Source of the DNA: Agroathelia rolfsii
Lineage: Eukaryota; Basidiomycota; Agaricomycetes; Amylocorticiales; Amylocorticiaceae
DNA: 64,000 bases
Reading direction: 5' to 3'
Assembly (NCBI GenBank): GCA_018343915.1
Contig: JABRWF010000005.1
Coordinates: forward strand, 903,001-967,000
Made by a program: the position numbers and the translations under genes. Numbering within the stretch: the first letter of the stretch is position 1; every line of letters starts with the position of its first letter. The notes under the pieces are model-generated. The model was not told where the DNA came from. It searched no databases and was given only the letters and a program-made list of their open reading frames with translations. This document shows positions 37,422 through 48,399 of the stretch, piece after piece.

Positions 37422-38200
37422 TCACAGACGACGACCACGACGACCACCCTGAGAACATACGTTTCAGTAACGAGCATGATTGACAATGCAAAACAAAAAT
37501 ACCTTGCGCCTGGTAGAATCAGTGGGAACGGGAGTGACATCCTCGATCCTGCCAATGCGCATGCCGGCACGGGCAAGGGCACGGAGGGCACTCTGTGCGC
37601 CAGGGCCAGGGGTCTTGGTGCCAGTGCCACCAGTTGCGCGGAGCTTGATGTGCAGCGCGGTAATTCCAACTTCGCGGCAGCGAGCAGCAACATCCTGAGC
37701 AGCCAACATAGCAGCGTAAGGAGAAGACTCATCACGATCGGCCTTAACCTTCATGCCGCCTATAACAACGATTAAAAAATGGCTAACACATCATGATATC
37801 CAGATTTCGCACCAGTAACACGAGAGACGGTTTCCTTGCCAGAGAGATCGGTAACATGGACAAAAGTGTCGTTGAAAGAAGCGAAAATGTGGGCGACGCC
37901 AAACACCAACTCGCCCTCAGCAACTTGGGGACCGAGCGAAACGGTGTTTTCCTCCTTGGCTACCTTAGTCTTCTTGGGTGGCTGCAAATACGGATGATTG
38001 TATGAGCATTATTAATATCGGTCAGGGAGATCAGACCGTAGAATCCTCCAGCGAAGTGTCCCGGTCGACCACAAAAACAGCAGACTGCCGCGTCGTCACG
38101 ATGCGATACATCCAATTGGTGGATAAGCCATCCAACCACTTTGCCGCTTCTGGTCGCCAGAGAAATTCTCTGTAGGATTCATACAGAGTCTTCATACCAT
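37422..38200 (-). CDS. RPS14: 40S ribosomal protein S14 (uS11)
   Basis: Four exons (38200-38198, 37981-37813, 37759-37503, 37448-37422) sum to 456 nt, giving 151 residues, the normal length for eukaryotic uS11. The first exon contributes only the ATG, followed by a 216-nt intron. The protein is unmistakable: [56 protein letters not shown] and the basic tail GGRRGRRL from the last 27-nt exon. It sits on the platform of the small subunit near the mRNA exit. An ATG-only exon followed by a long first intron is a layout sometimes seen in fungal ribosomal protein genes. Confidence 0.97.
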
Positions 38201-39240
38201 TTTAGATGGTCTTGAGAGAGTCTTGAGGACGGAGGGGAGGTGGAAAGCTGTAGTGGGACGGACGGGTGCTTCAGATCTTTGCTCCTCTACCGAACTTTGC
38301 TTCCGTCAGTCGCCGTGACATCAACATCACGCCCAGCAACTGACTCGGACTCGGAGTTTCCTTTCTTGAACTCGAATATCATCCACATGAGTTACCAAGA
38401 TGGCTGCTACGCGATTGACCCTCAATAACAAACAACAGACGAGGCAGACGTCGCAGTGCCACAGTTGTATTCTTGGGACTCGACTTGAATTGCACTGTTA
38501 ATTGATGGCTTGACGACTGGTCCCTTAGCCATGATTCTCAGTAAAAAGCGAAGCGGGACAATAGCTACCACTACTCGTATACCATGTAAAATAACGTCGT
38601 TGAGTAACCGATCGCGGTTCATTATCTACTCGATACCCCCCTCCCTTAAGATCACACAAAACCTTTGGCTCCTGCTATGAGAGACATTTTTGCCTAAAAG
38701 TTTTGCACACTACGAAAACATCATGATTTATGCTGGACAGAAGTTAGTGAGGTCCTACGACACACTGCTTGACCATTAATTCAGCATCGTTACTTCTGCT
38801 GGTTCAGCCACAGAAGTTATTCAAAGCTAGGTTTCCCATTTGCCTCATCCAAGAGCCAGGGACCGATGGAATACATTATTGGATATATAACACAGAAGTG
38901 TGTTTTCAAATTCTACCCGATTTCTCTTCATTGTCATGCTCATAAGAAGGTTGGTAATGGCTGATTTCTGTACCTAGAACGAGCCGCCTATCACTTTGGA
39001 GGATGTCTGGTAATATTTATGAGTTGGGATACAAATTGACTGTGTCTGCAAAAGGTATGTACGTTCTCTGCCTCGTATAAAGCTGAGCAATAGGGAGAGA
39101 ACAAGAATAACAGATGCAGCATGTAGCAAGAGGCACAAGGTGATCAGAAAGAGAGGGAGCATGAGATGAGAGACCAAGTACAGGATGATCAGCATTATAC
39201 TGTAGTATACGAATTAACAATGGTATGTATAATCTCCTAT
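38201..39240. other. Intergenic: RPS14 promoter and 3' flank of the ICMT-like gene
   Basis: A pyrimidine-rich stretch on the minus strand (38210-38300) lies directly upstream of RPS14 and fits a ribosomal-protein promoter/5' UTR. A 66-codon minus ORF at 38422-38622 is not conserved as far as I can tell. The rest shows nothing. Confidence 0.4.
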
Positions 39241-40364
39241 TCACCAAATGCCAGGAATTATTCTGTATCTGACTTTCTGCGCCCATTCCTCCCATTCTTT
39301 CCCAAACTCATTCTTCATCAAAGCATCTTCTGTAACCGCTCTAGTAAACATACCGGGATAGATAATGATGATCCGATCAATCCCAATGAATGCTTCAGCC
39401 ATCCAGCCAAGCGACCAGCACTGGGCGAGATATGACCCGCGCGCAAAGAATACATGCGGAAACCCTAGAACGAGTGCCACGCCACCAAGGTAGGCCGGAT
39501 GAAGAATGTAACTGTGTGGGCCTGTGGTAATCAGCTTGTGATTTTTGCGCAAGGAGGGTGAAGTTACTGCCTAGAGCTTGGTAACATGCAGCACGGAGGA
39601 GGCCACCAAAGGCAAGAACAGTGGAGCTAACCAGGAAAGATGCAGTGATGGCTATGGATCCCGGGCCTATTGTTTTGTGGCTTGAAGTAGTTGAAGATAG
39701 CAGCCCTGACGGACAGATGTGAGACTCTGTGGCAGCTGCCCATGGGGAAGTCGAGTGACTTAGCAGGATAACAATCATCTCAGCCGAGACTAAGAAGGAT
39801 GATGTCCACTAATAGGATTAAGTTGAGAAATAGGGTCTTAATAAAATATTTCAGTACCATCAAATCCTGACCTGCCAGAAACTCATGAAGCCAAGGGAGA
39901 TGACTGTTGCAAGGATTTTCTCTGGTAATCTAACAAAGGCCACTACTTCATTTGAAGTGGCCCGATGAGGAGCTTGATAGCCAATGTAACCAACAAAGCC
40001 ACAATTATGAGTAGCGGGATCTTGAGAAGGCTTGCGGGCATGGCTGATAACAGGAATCAAACCAAGAAACCTCTGGTAGAGAAGATTTGGGTTTAGAAAT
40101 GGTAATAACAGCAATTGCAACTTAGGGAAATATTCCAAATGACGCACAAAAATGTAGATTGACATGATCAGAGTCAATGAGCAATACTGAGCTTGAAATT
40201 GCAAGAGATGAAGAGCTGTGAGGGATTAGAGAAGTGCACGTTGTTGGTCAAGACTAAAATAGTTCAATTAAAGATGATCGGAAGTCTTTTACAAGACATA
40301 CCTTATCGATGGTTTTGAAAATGTATGAAAGATACATGATGGAGATCCGATGAAGAAGAGGCAT
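39241..40364 (-). CDS. Isoprenylcysteine carboxyl methyltransferase (ICMT)-like, with apparent frameshift
   Basis: I read exons 40364-40302, 40186-39872 and a third exon from about 39811 to the stop at 39241. Several hydrophobic segments (VISLGFMSFW, ITASFLVSSTVLAFGGLL) support a membrane enzyme. The catalytic end matches ICMT: HKLITTGPHSYILHPAYLGG, then ALMKNEFGKEWEEWAQKVRY and IIPGIW. ICMTs methylate the C-terminal farnesylcysteine of Ras-like proteins and mating pheromones in the ER. The conserved part upstream (LLRAACYQALGSNFT) lies in a different frame from RKNHKL, with a break near 39553-39566 and no room for an intron. This is either a pseudogene, a sequence error or an unrecognised splice. 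Paralogous ICMT-like genes are common in mushrooms. Confidence 0.7.
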
Positions 40365-40981
40365 TGTAGAGCTGCAGTTGATAGCAGTGTTGGCCGCTTA
40401 GATCAACTTCAAGTTTTGAGGTAAGGCTAATTCTGATAGCTATTATAGGGCGCACAATTCATGATAGTTTGAGAATATCAGGCCTCTTTGCGGATGCGCG
40501 GCTGGGCGTTCCTTTTGTTTGTATTCATCAATCTTTTTGCCTGTTTCTGCAAAAGAAGTTTGAGGTAGCCTGAGTTTCAAGCCTCCAATACGCATTCAAG
40601 TGTTACAAGGCTAGGAGCATTTTGGCTGGGAGAATAGGGGCGTCATAGGAGTGCCACACTGGCAGATGCTAAGTACTTGTAGTTAGGCCTCTTTTTGTCG
40701 TTTTCAGTATTTGGATTCCACAGCACGTAAGTCTTGATAGAACTGCTTCATACAAGCCTCATTACATTCCCGTTATGAAAACGTAGCCTATCAGATGATA
40801 ATCTCTTCGTGAGGGGAGATATCTCACCCCCGAAAAATTGGTTGTAAAGTAACTGTATTATACTGTACAAAGAGGGACCGTGTCGGACCACGGCATCTAC
40901 ATAGGAGCTTGAAACTCAGGCTAGGTTCCGTTATCTACATCCACAACTACCAGGTTCCATTATCTCTACAGAATTCGAAAC
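40365..40981. other. Divergent region between the ICMT-like and BTB1 genes
   Basis: 617 bp holding both promoters. No TATA box at a convincing distance and no gene. Confidence 0.4.
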
Positions 40982-42173
40982 ATGTCTGTACAAGGTATGA
41001 CTAACTTCATGTTTTGAGAGTATCATCTGCATGGAATAACTTATCAATTTTTACCGACAAATACTCGGACTCACTGGCAGACTCCAGCTCTCCACCGTAT
41101 TCCGAGTCAGTAATCCGAAAGATTGACAAACACAACGGTTTCCCAGGCGCAGACATTATCATTAAATCCAGCGATGGTTTTTATTTTCCGACCTTCAAAC
41201 TACTCCTTTCAATGGTCTCGAATGTATTCAGGGATATGCTTATGTTACCTCAACCCGAGATCAACCTGAGTTCTCCCACTAGTCAGCCTGCCAAATCTTC
41301 CTCAACAAGTGAAATATTGGATGGACTTCCTGTCGTCGTTATGCCAGAAACCAGACTAGTTGTCGAAGCGATTTTGGTTATATGTCACCCAGACCCAGGC
41401 AAGGGACTATTTGACCCCAAATCAGAGGATGACTTGAACAATCACAGTCTTGAGGATGCATTTGCCCTTATAACAGCATTTCACAAATATGAAATGCACA
41501 CAGCCTCATCTGCATTCCGTGAAGTAATCAAGAATAGGTATCTCAAAGATACTAGCGATGCGATAACATGCTTTTGCTTCGCCTGGAGTCATAGCTTGGT
41601 CGACGAGGTTCGCATGGCAGCCCGCTCCCTACTCCCCATCTCCATTGAGAAACGTCCGTCAGTACCTTCCATGAAAGAAATTTCTGCCCTTGATTTCTAT
41701 AAGCTCCAAGAGCATTATGTAAAATGCTGGGATGCCGTCGATAGTATACTGGAAAATGATCGATGGCGAATTTCAATTGGCTGCGACAAAGACGCATGCT
41801 GGTTGAATTGCACTGCATGCCCTAGAATATCCACCGAGTACAATGAGTATAATTCTGTCTGCACCTGGTTCCATAAATTTACCAACGAGATGAAAAAATC
41901 CGTGGGAGGGAGACAACCGCTGGACGCTATCTGGGATTCCGCATTTACCGCCCAAGCTCTTGTTACGATAAATAAAGAATGTCTAGATTCCAACAATAAA
42001 GTAGCGAAGTGTAGAAAGCAAGCACGCTGGCAACTCAAGGTATTTGTCAACAACTTCATACAGAACATGAATGAATTGTTCCAAGAGGTTAGTCGAAGCA
42101 TTCTAGTTTGACATCAAATTGGATACTAATCAAAACACAGGTGGAGAATGACATTTTTGCTGAGCTGTTGTGA
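40982..42173 (+). CDS. BTB/POZ domain protein, tandem copy 1
   Basis: Three exons (40982-40994, 41081-42087, 42141-42173) sum to 1053 nt, giving 350 residues. The 13-nt first exon (MSVQ plus one base) and the 33-nt last exon (VENDIFAELL) were found by comparison with the neighbouring copy. The BTB/POZ fold covers about 20-110: GADIIIKSSDGFYFPTFK, LLSMVSNVFRDML, then PVVVMPETRLVVEAILVIC. Downstream helices contain HKYEMHTASSAFREV, SLVDEVRMAARSLLPIS and a conserved Cys pattern CWLNCTACP. BTB proteins dimerise or recruit Cul3; this mushroom-expanded type has no known partner. An uninterrupted ORF from 41014 is an alternative start, but it would ignore the conserved exon 1. Confidence 0.85.
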
Positions 42174-42656
42174 GCGCAATTCTTATACTTTTTTTGTTAA
42201 CGACGTACAATCGAAAACATCTTTGTACATAGCGGTAAATTACCTGTATGACGGATTCGGAGATGCCATTACTACAACTGTCTTCAAAAAGACCAGATTG
42301 ATTGCATTGGTCCTCAACACTGTGAAGGTGGGAATACTCTAAAATACAACATCAGCGCTCTTCTTTCTGCGTTGAAGATAAATAGCGTGCTAGTACATCG
42401 ATGGAGGGGGAAGGAAGTCCATAAGATCGTAAAAAAATCGTTACTATGGGCGCATATAAACAATTGGTCGAGATAGATATTCTCCAGTACACTATATGTG
42501 ACGACGCCGGACGAAAGTTATGTGAATCTGAAGTGCGCAGTACACCCGAACCCGACGGCCCAGGCAGTATTCCGAGTCCCTTGAGTTTGTCTCCACTGGC
42601 TTCATCGAGTACATATTTACTACCCCAAACAGCACCATCTCTATAAAATTTAAAGC
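42174..42656. other. Intergenic between the tandem BTB genes
   Basis: 483 bp. The last 20 bases before each BTB start are similar (ctcta, then aatt and aaacatgtc-like), indicating that the duplication includes the immediate promoter or leader. Confidence 0.45.
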
Positions 42657-43868
42657 ATGTCCACACAAAGTGCGATTCTATCTTTACGCTTAAAGGGTCT
42701 CATTTGTAATTAATACCAAACCAATGTTTTCAGACAGCGGCACGGACCCGGACTCCAGCTTGAATCCCAAGTCACCAGTGGTCCAGAATCATTCCACAAC
42801 GATCCAAAAGATCGACCTATATGCCGGTCTCTCGGGTGCAGACATCATACTCAAATCTAACGACGGCTATTATTTCCCGACGTTTAAACTTCTTTTTTCG
42901 ATAGTCTCGGAGGTGTTCAGACAAATGTTTACGTTGCCTCAGCCCGAGTCCAATTCTACGAGTCAGCTTCCCGAGTCTTCCACTTCAACAGACGATGTAT
43001 TGGAGGGGCTTCCTGTGGTTGCCATGCCAGAAACTAGGCCAGTCCTTGAAGCAATTTTGACCCTTTGCCATCCGGGCAGGAGACTATCCGATGACGTGAA
43101 CATTCGTAATCTCACGGACGCGCTTGCGCTTGTGGTAGCACTCCGCAAATATGAAATGCACGCAGCCTTGTCGGCATTCCGTGAAACCTTGAAGGAGATG
43201 TATCTTAAAAACACTGACGATAGTATAGCATGTTTTTGCCTCGCCTGGCGTTACGGCCTAGTCGACGAGGTTCGTATGGCAGCCCGCAGACTGCTTCCTA
43301 TCTCCGTCGAGAAACGCCCGGCGTTGGTGCCCGCCATGAAAGAGATTTCCGCATTCGATTTCTATAAACTCCAGCAACATCACTTGAAATGCTGGGCTGC
43401 TGTCGACCGCACAATCGAGAATAGCAAATGGCGGGTTTCTAGCGACCGAGCCGTGTGTTGGTTGACTTGCAGAACTTGCCCACCGGCACCGGCAGGTGTT
43501 GATGCTACATATGACAGAGGTTATTACGGCGCCCTCCGCAGCTGGTTTCACACACTTACTAATGAGATCGAGGGAGTACTGAGAACGAGGCAGCCACTGC
43601 ATACAATACGGGATCCCATGTTTATTGCCAAAGCCCTTGTTGTAATCAATATGGAAGATGGTAGTGAGAAATCGAGTGAGGGGATCGTATCAGCAAGATG
43701 CCCTTGTAGAAGGCAAGCACCCCAACATCTTAGAGTATTTATCGACAACTTCATACGGGACATTGAGAATAAATTCCAAGAGGTTCGTCAGCTTAGTCTA
43801 TCTCAGTAATAAATTTGAGACTGATTAAAATATAGGTGGAGGATGAACTTTTTGCTGACTTATTATAA
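42657..43868 (+). CDS. BTB/POZ domain protein, tandem copy 2
   Basis: Three exons (42657-42669, 42734-43782, 43836-43868) sum to 1095 nt, giving 364 residues. Intron positions and phases are identical to copy 1. The BTB part is GADIILKSNDGYYFPTFK and IVSEVFRQMF, followed by PVVAMPETRPVLEAILTLC. Shared downstream motifs are RKYEMHAALSAFRE, GLVDEVRMAARRLLPIS and CWLTCRTCP. The last exon (VEDELFADLL) matches copy 1. The two proteins align over their whole length, which shows a tandem duplication. An ATG at 42724 inside the intron end would give a slightly different N terminus without splicing. Confidence 0.85.
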
Positions 43869-45657
43869 GTGCACTTGCTGACATTTTCTTGGTCGACGGT
43901 GTACATTTCTGTGTACGACGGTACATGTACTACCATATAAACCATTTATTCTTGTCAACAAACATATCATTGCTATATCATTTGTCTTCGAGTACTCGAA
44001 GTGGCTGCATCGGTCCTCAACAACATAAGAGCAAAGACTCCGAGATGAAATGCCCTTCGTTCTCCATCGAAGACAACATGCGCGGAACGGGGCGAAGAAA
44101 AATTCACAAGGTCATCAAAAGTTCATCTCTATAGGTGTGTATATAACAGGGTGTTCGGTACGTTCGTAATAACAAACAGGGTCGTCATCAAGGCGTCAAG
44201 TAAAAGCGGTGAGGGGTAAAAAACACAAGGCGTTAGGAATCGTAAACTCTCGAAGGGAGGGAATATCGAAGAGGTGACATCAAGCGCGTGAAAGGGGGTC
44301 CAAAGGCGTAAAAGGGGATGAATACAGGAGGGGGGGATCATCGAGCAGGTGGTATGCTCATATCAAGGGAGAATAGATGGAGGAGAGGGAAACAGATGGG
44401 GTGAATTGGGAAGTGAGGAGGGGAGGAGTCGATACTATGACAAGAGGTAAAAGTAGACGGGGAAATCAAGAGGGAGTGAAAAAGAGAGGAACAGAGCATC
44501 GTCAGGATGTGTAGTGGGAAGGGAAAATAGAGAAAAGGTAGAGGTGGTATATGAGGAAGCACACACGTACAACTACGGGGATAGGGACAGCGAGGAAAGG
44601 AACAACGGAAACCGGTAGTCGTTCATGTGCTTTTTGAGGGTGAGGGATCCGCCGGTGGCCAACCAGGATCTGTAATGAGAACGAATGGTCGGCAGTTCCA
44701 TCTGGCCAGGATGTAGCGGGAATTTTGAGGAGTGGGAGGAAGTGAAGATGGGAGGTGTCACCAAGCTGCAGGACAGCAACACAGGTGAAGGGGAGGGGAA
44801 TGGTGGAGTACAGGTAGATGAGGGTGCAAGAATCAAAGCAGGAAGAAAAGGGCATGTAGATGAATGGAATGCATAGATGAATGAAACCGGGGGGGGGGAA
44901 CTGGGGGACAGATAGCAAGTGGGAGAAGAAATCAGATAGTGGATGGAATGGGGGGGGAGGGGACCAGGGGAATGGAAATGAGAAAAAAAAGAAGAGGAAA
45001 ACAGACGTAAGTAAAGAGAAATAAGATTACGTGCAGGGGGATAACTGTCGATGAGGGGATGGGGAATGATGATGAGCACGTGAAAAAGTAGACAGAGACT
45101 GGACTATGTACAATGGCACCGAATGCAAAAACCGAGACGAGAGGAGAGAAAAAACTAAAGAGGATAAAAACTAAAAAGGAGAGCTATTGCTCAATAAAGT
45201 ATTAGAAAGATGTGTGTGTGCCAAAATGACGAAGTGGGATCGAGAAACTGACAGGAACATGCGGTAAAAGGAAACGGGCACAGGACAAAGGGGGGAAAGG
45301 GAACAATGTGCAAGAGGCACTGAAGATGTGGGACAGTGGGGATCACGGATGGGTGGGGGTATGGAAGTAGAATCCATGCGTGGGCCTGCCAAAGATGAGT
45401 ATGAAAAAAAAAAAGAAAAACCCACGCGATATAGCAGGAAGAAAGTGTAAGAAACGGATATGGAGATAAATGGTACTTAGATAGCGTATAGAGAGTACCC
45501 TGAACCAAGATCGGATGCCAGATAGATCACAGGGAAAACCACGAGGAAATCGTTAAATGGATTTTTTGTCCACTTAGACGGTTGCCCCCGATGGACGTCT
45601 CTGCCATCGGAAGCTTTTTAGGAGGTAGGGCAACGCACACATCAATCAAAGAACGCC
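43869..45657. other. 1.8-kb region with a long purine-rich strand
   Basis: From about 44140 to 45500 the plus strand is overwhelmingly A/G, with many GGGAG and AGGGG runs. The minus strand therefore reads as C/T and creates several long but meaningless Ser/Pro/Leu ORFs. It lies directly 3' of RING gene 3 and may be its 3' UTR. No protein family is recognised. Confidence 0.55.
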
Positions 45658-47634
45658 TCAAGGAGAGTGATTAGAAGGTGTCGGATAACGCATCGTAGGC
45701 ACCGGTGTGCGTGTACCGTACGCACGTCTAGAGTCAGGCGCAGGAGTACGCGGCATCCATATCTCATGCTGGCCACGGGTAGGCTTGCGATAATCCATTT
45801 CGGCACCACTATCGTCAGATGCCGATCGCATCATGGCGGGTGCAGCGACATTGCTCATCCTACGGGTCCGTGTGGGTGTGGCTGAGGACGTCGGAGCGGC
45901 CGGAGTCTTGGATCGGCTCACAGGAGCGGCAGGTGTAGCCGAGCGGACCGTTGACGATGGATATTGGACGGAGGAAGTGCGCGTATGTGATGAAGCAGAA
46001 CGACTCGCCGATGTCATTGCGGCCGCCATAGTGGAAGATGAGCGGTGTGAGTGAGAAGGGGGTGTCACAGAGGGAGCTCTAGAAATGGAAGGTACAGGAG
46101 GAATCGGTGAAGTTGAGGGTGGCCGGGTATGGGGCGCACTGGACGAAGACATGGATGGGCGACGAGCGGGTGGCATAGATGAGGATGCTGAGCGCGAAGA
46201 GGTCAAAGGTGGTGGCGCCGTTGAAGATGATCGAGATGTGGGCGATGTCACAGCAGATCTAGACGACGATGCAAACAAGCTTGGTGCTGTAGAAGCAGCA
46301 CGCGTTGTGGGAGAGACTACATGAGAGCGTGTGGAGGAAGACGAGGAGACGCTCGGTGCAGTCGAGGACGATCTACTCGTAGGAGAAATAGTAGCAGTTC
46401 GAGTCGAAGAAGGCGTATTTGGGACCGACAACGAAGGTGGCGTCATGGGCATCGGAGAGACCATCGAAGACCTAGTGGATGTAGCTGATGGTGCCACGGA
46501 CGAAGATCGCGAAAGCGGGGGAGGTGCTGTTGAGGAAGAGCGGCCCTTGGAGCGAGCAAGCTCAGCACGGAGTTGCTGGATTTCTTCTTCAGCTTCAGCG
46601 TATCGGCGTTCCTGTGATCAATTTGTTAGCACATGCTTCCGTGACAAACCTTTTGCTAATGCCACGCACTTGTCTGTAAAGGAAAGAAAAATCAAGTTAG
46701 ATAAGAATGGAGCCTGTACGTCACAGCAAAGAAAGGACCGTACCGAGCGATCTCCACTTGGAGCTTGCTTCTCATCATCTCTAGGTCATCGATCTGGGCC
46801 TTCATCTGCATCTGGGTGTCTCTTGCCTGTTTGGAAGCCTCGGCGTGTGCGAAGTGGTTCATAAGAATGGCATGCAGGAGGGCGGCGCTCAAGGCCAGGG
46901 ACGGGTTCTGAAAGAGAAGCAAAGAATGGAAGTGAGTTGAAAAAATGGTGAGACATTAACAAAAGAAGAAACAAAGTGAATGAAAATGGAATAGACCAAA
47001 TCCAAACTGAAACAAATGATGCGTACCTGGTCCTCTTCGCCATCAAGCCACTCCTGTAGCTCACGGTGGAGGTTGGTAACCTCCTCGACGGAACACTTCT
47101 TTGTGGCAACTTGGGCCACTCTGTGTTCAAGCTGGCGAGCCTCTGCTTGGGTTTTTGTGAAGCCAGGCTCTACAAACGGGAAGGATCCAAAGCGAGATTC
47201 CTCGTCTTTGGGAGATAGAATTGGAATAACGGGCGCGTCGCTGGGGCTGTCTAGTGTCCGCCGTGAGATGCGAGGGGTGTTCCATCGACTGGCAGAAAAG
47301 TCGATCCGGATCAACCGAATACTATCGCTGCTGAAAGTTTCTCGACAGAATGGGCAGACGGGCGTGAGGCGCTGGGGTGTTTTTTCGATGATGGTGTTGC
47401 AGCAGTTTCTGCAGAGGACATGTCCTACAGAGAGAGGGGGGGGGATATGTGTATGAGAAATTTTTGTTGGTTACGTGATGGTGTTTGAAGAGTTGAATTT
47501 ATAATCTTTTGAAAAATAAAATAAACAAAAAATCAGAAAAAATCCATACCACAAGGGATCGTATGGGGCATGCAGCGAGGACCATATTCTTCTGCGCAGA
47601 CGTCGCAAGTAGCGGCGGGATTAAGCGTCAGCAT
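45658..47634 (-). CDS. RING-finger coiled-coil protein 3 (putative E3 ligase)
   Basis: Five exons (47634-47550, 47424-47027, 46907-46744, micro-exon 46673-46670, 46611-45658) sum to 1605 nt, giving 534 residues. The RING starts near the N terminus: CDVCAEEY, IPCGHVLCRNC and CPFCRETF. It is followed by a helical section (QAEARQLEHRVAQVATKK, HRELQEWLDGEEDQ) and a coiled coil (MQMKAQIDDLEMMRSKLQVE, then RRYAEAEEEIQQLRAELARS). The last 280 residues are a low-complexity Ser/Thr/Pro/Ala tail. Overall plan and exon layout match RING gene 1, including a 4-nt micro-exon in the coiled coil. A TATA-like motif lies at 47733-47742 on the minus strand. E3 function is inferred from the fold. Confidence 0.85.
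46670..46673 (-). other. 4-nt internal micro-exon of RING gene 3
   Basis: Sequence ACAA between TTTCCTTTACAG and GTGCGT. Branch-like sites occur on both sides (TATCTAAC before the acceptor, GCTAACA in the next intron). Exon 3 ends in phase 2 and exon 5 begins in phase 0, so the frame requires it. Confidence 0.75.
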
Positions 47635-48399
47635 AGTGTGCAGAGCCTATGCCGTCGAGAGCATATGATAGCAGAGAGCGAGAGAGAGGGAAAATTCGAG
47701 CTTGGGCAGGGCGTCACAGCCGCTCGGTCATCAACTATATAAACTCACATTACATAACCGGCCCTTCCCGCGTGGCTGGCTCATTCTCGCCCTGACTCGG
47801 TGGCTGCCCGCGGTCCGGCCATTGCAGTACTGCTGCTGCTGCTTGCACGTCATCTCGCCACAGTCTACAAACGACCATGAAAACCACCAGGCTCCTATTA
47901 TGAGCTGCATAATGAATCGCACAACCACATCGCCCCAATTGTGCACCAGAGCAGGTTGCATGAGCTGGGCTGGGCCTCGGTGGCTGAACTGTCGGAGTCC
48001 GAAATATGCCCCATCGGAATCAATCTGAAACTCAGCAAATTGTCCGTGCAATGCAATTGGCTTGTCACAGCATTCATCATCATGACATTCCCCATTACGA
48101 CCGCGTCTGCACAAGCCAAAAAATTTAATCAGACGTATCAACCTCCTTATTCTCTGCTGTGGTCTTGAATGATGCATCTCAAACCCTCTCAGGTTTCTCA
48201 CTATCTTTGCGCACCACTGTACACTCACCATCTTTCGTCTCCTCGGATAAGAACAAGAAATCTCTGGTAGAACCCGGAGCCTGCACGCACCCACTTTCAC
48301 CGCGAGGCTGCCGCGTTTTCATGGTTGCCCATGGCAAGCAGAGGCCTAACTCCGCTTTGCGCCTGCGATTCATTTCTTACTGTCAGCCCTGCGCTGCGT

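Noticed and set aside
42642..42647. TATAAA just before the BTB copy 2 start
   Set aside because: Only about 15 nt from the ATG, too close to direct transcription of the full leader; the corresponding bases in copy 1 are not a TATA box.
44129..45508. Several minus-strand ORFs of 70-168 codons
   Set aside because: They arise from the pyrimidine-rich strand, which lacks stop codons by composition. The translations are Ser/Pro/Leu/Phe-rich without domain structure.
47731..48300. Minus-strand ORF of 189 codons upstream of RING gene 3
   Set aside because: It overlaps the probable promoter and 5' flank of RING gene 3; no recognisable domain, and the composition is not coding-like.
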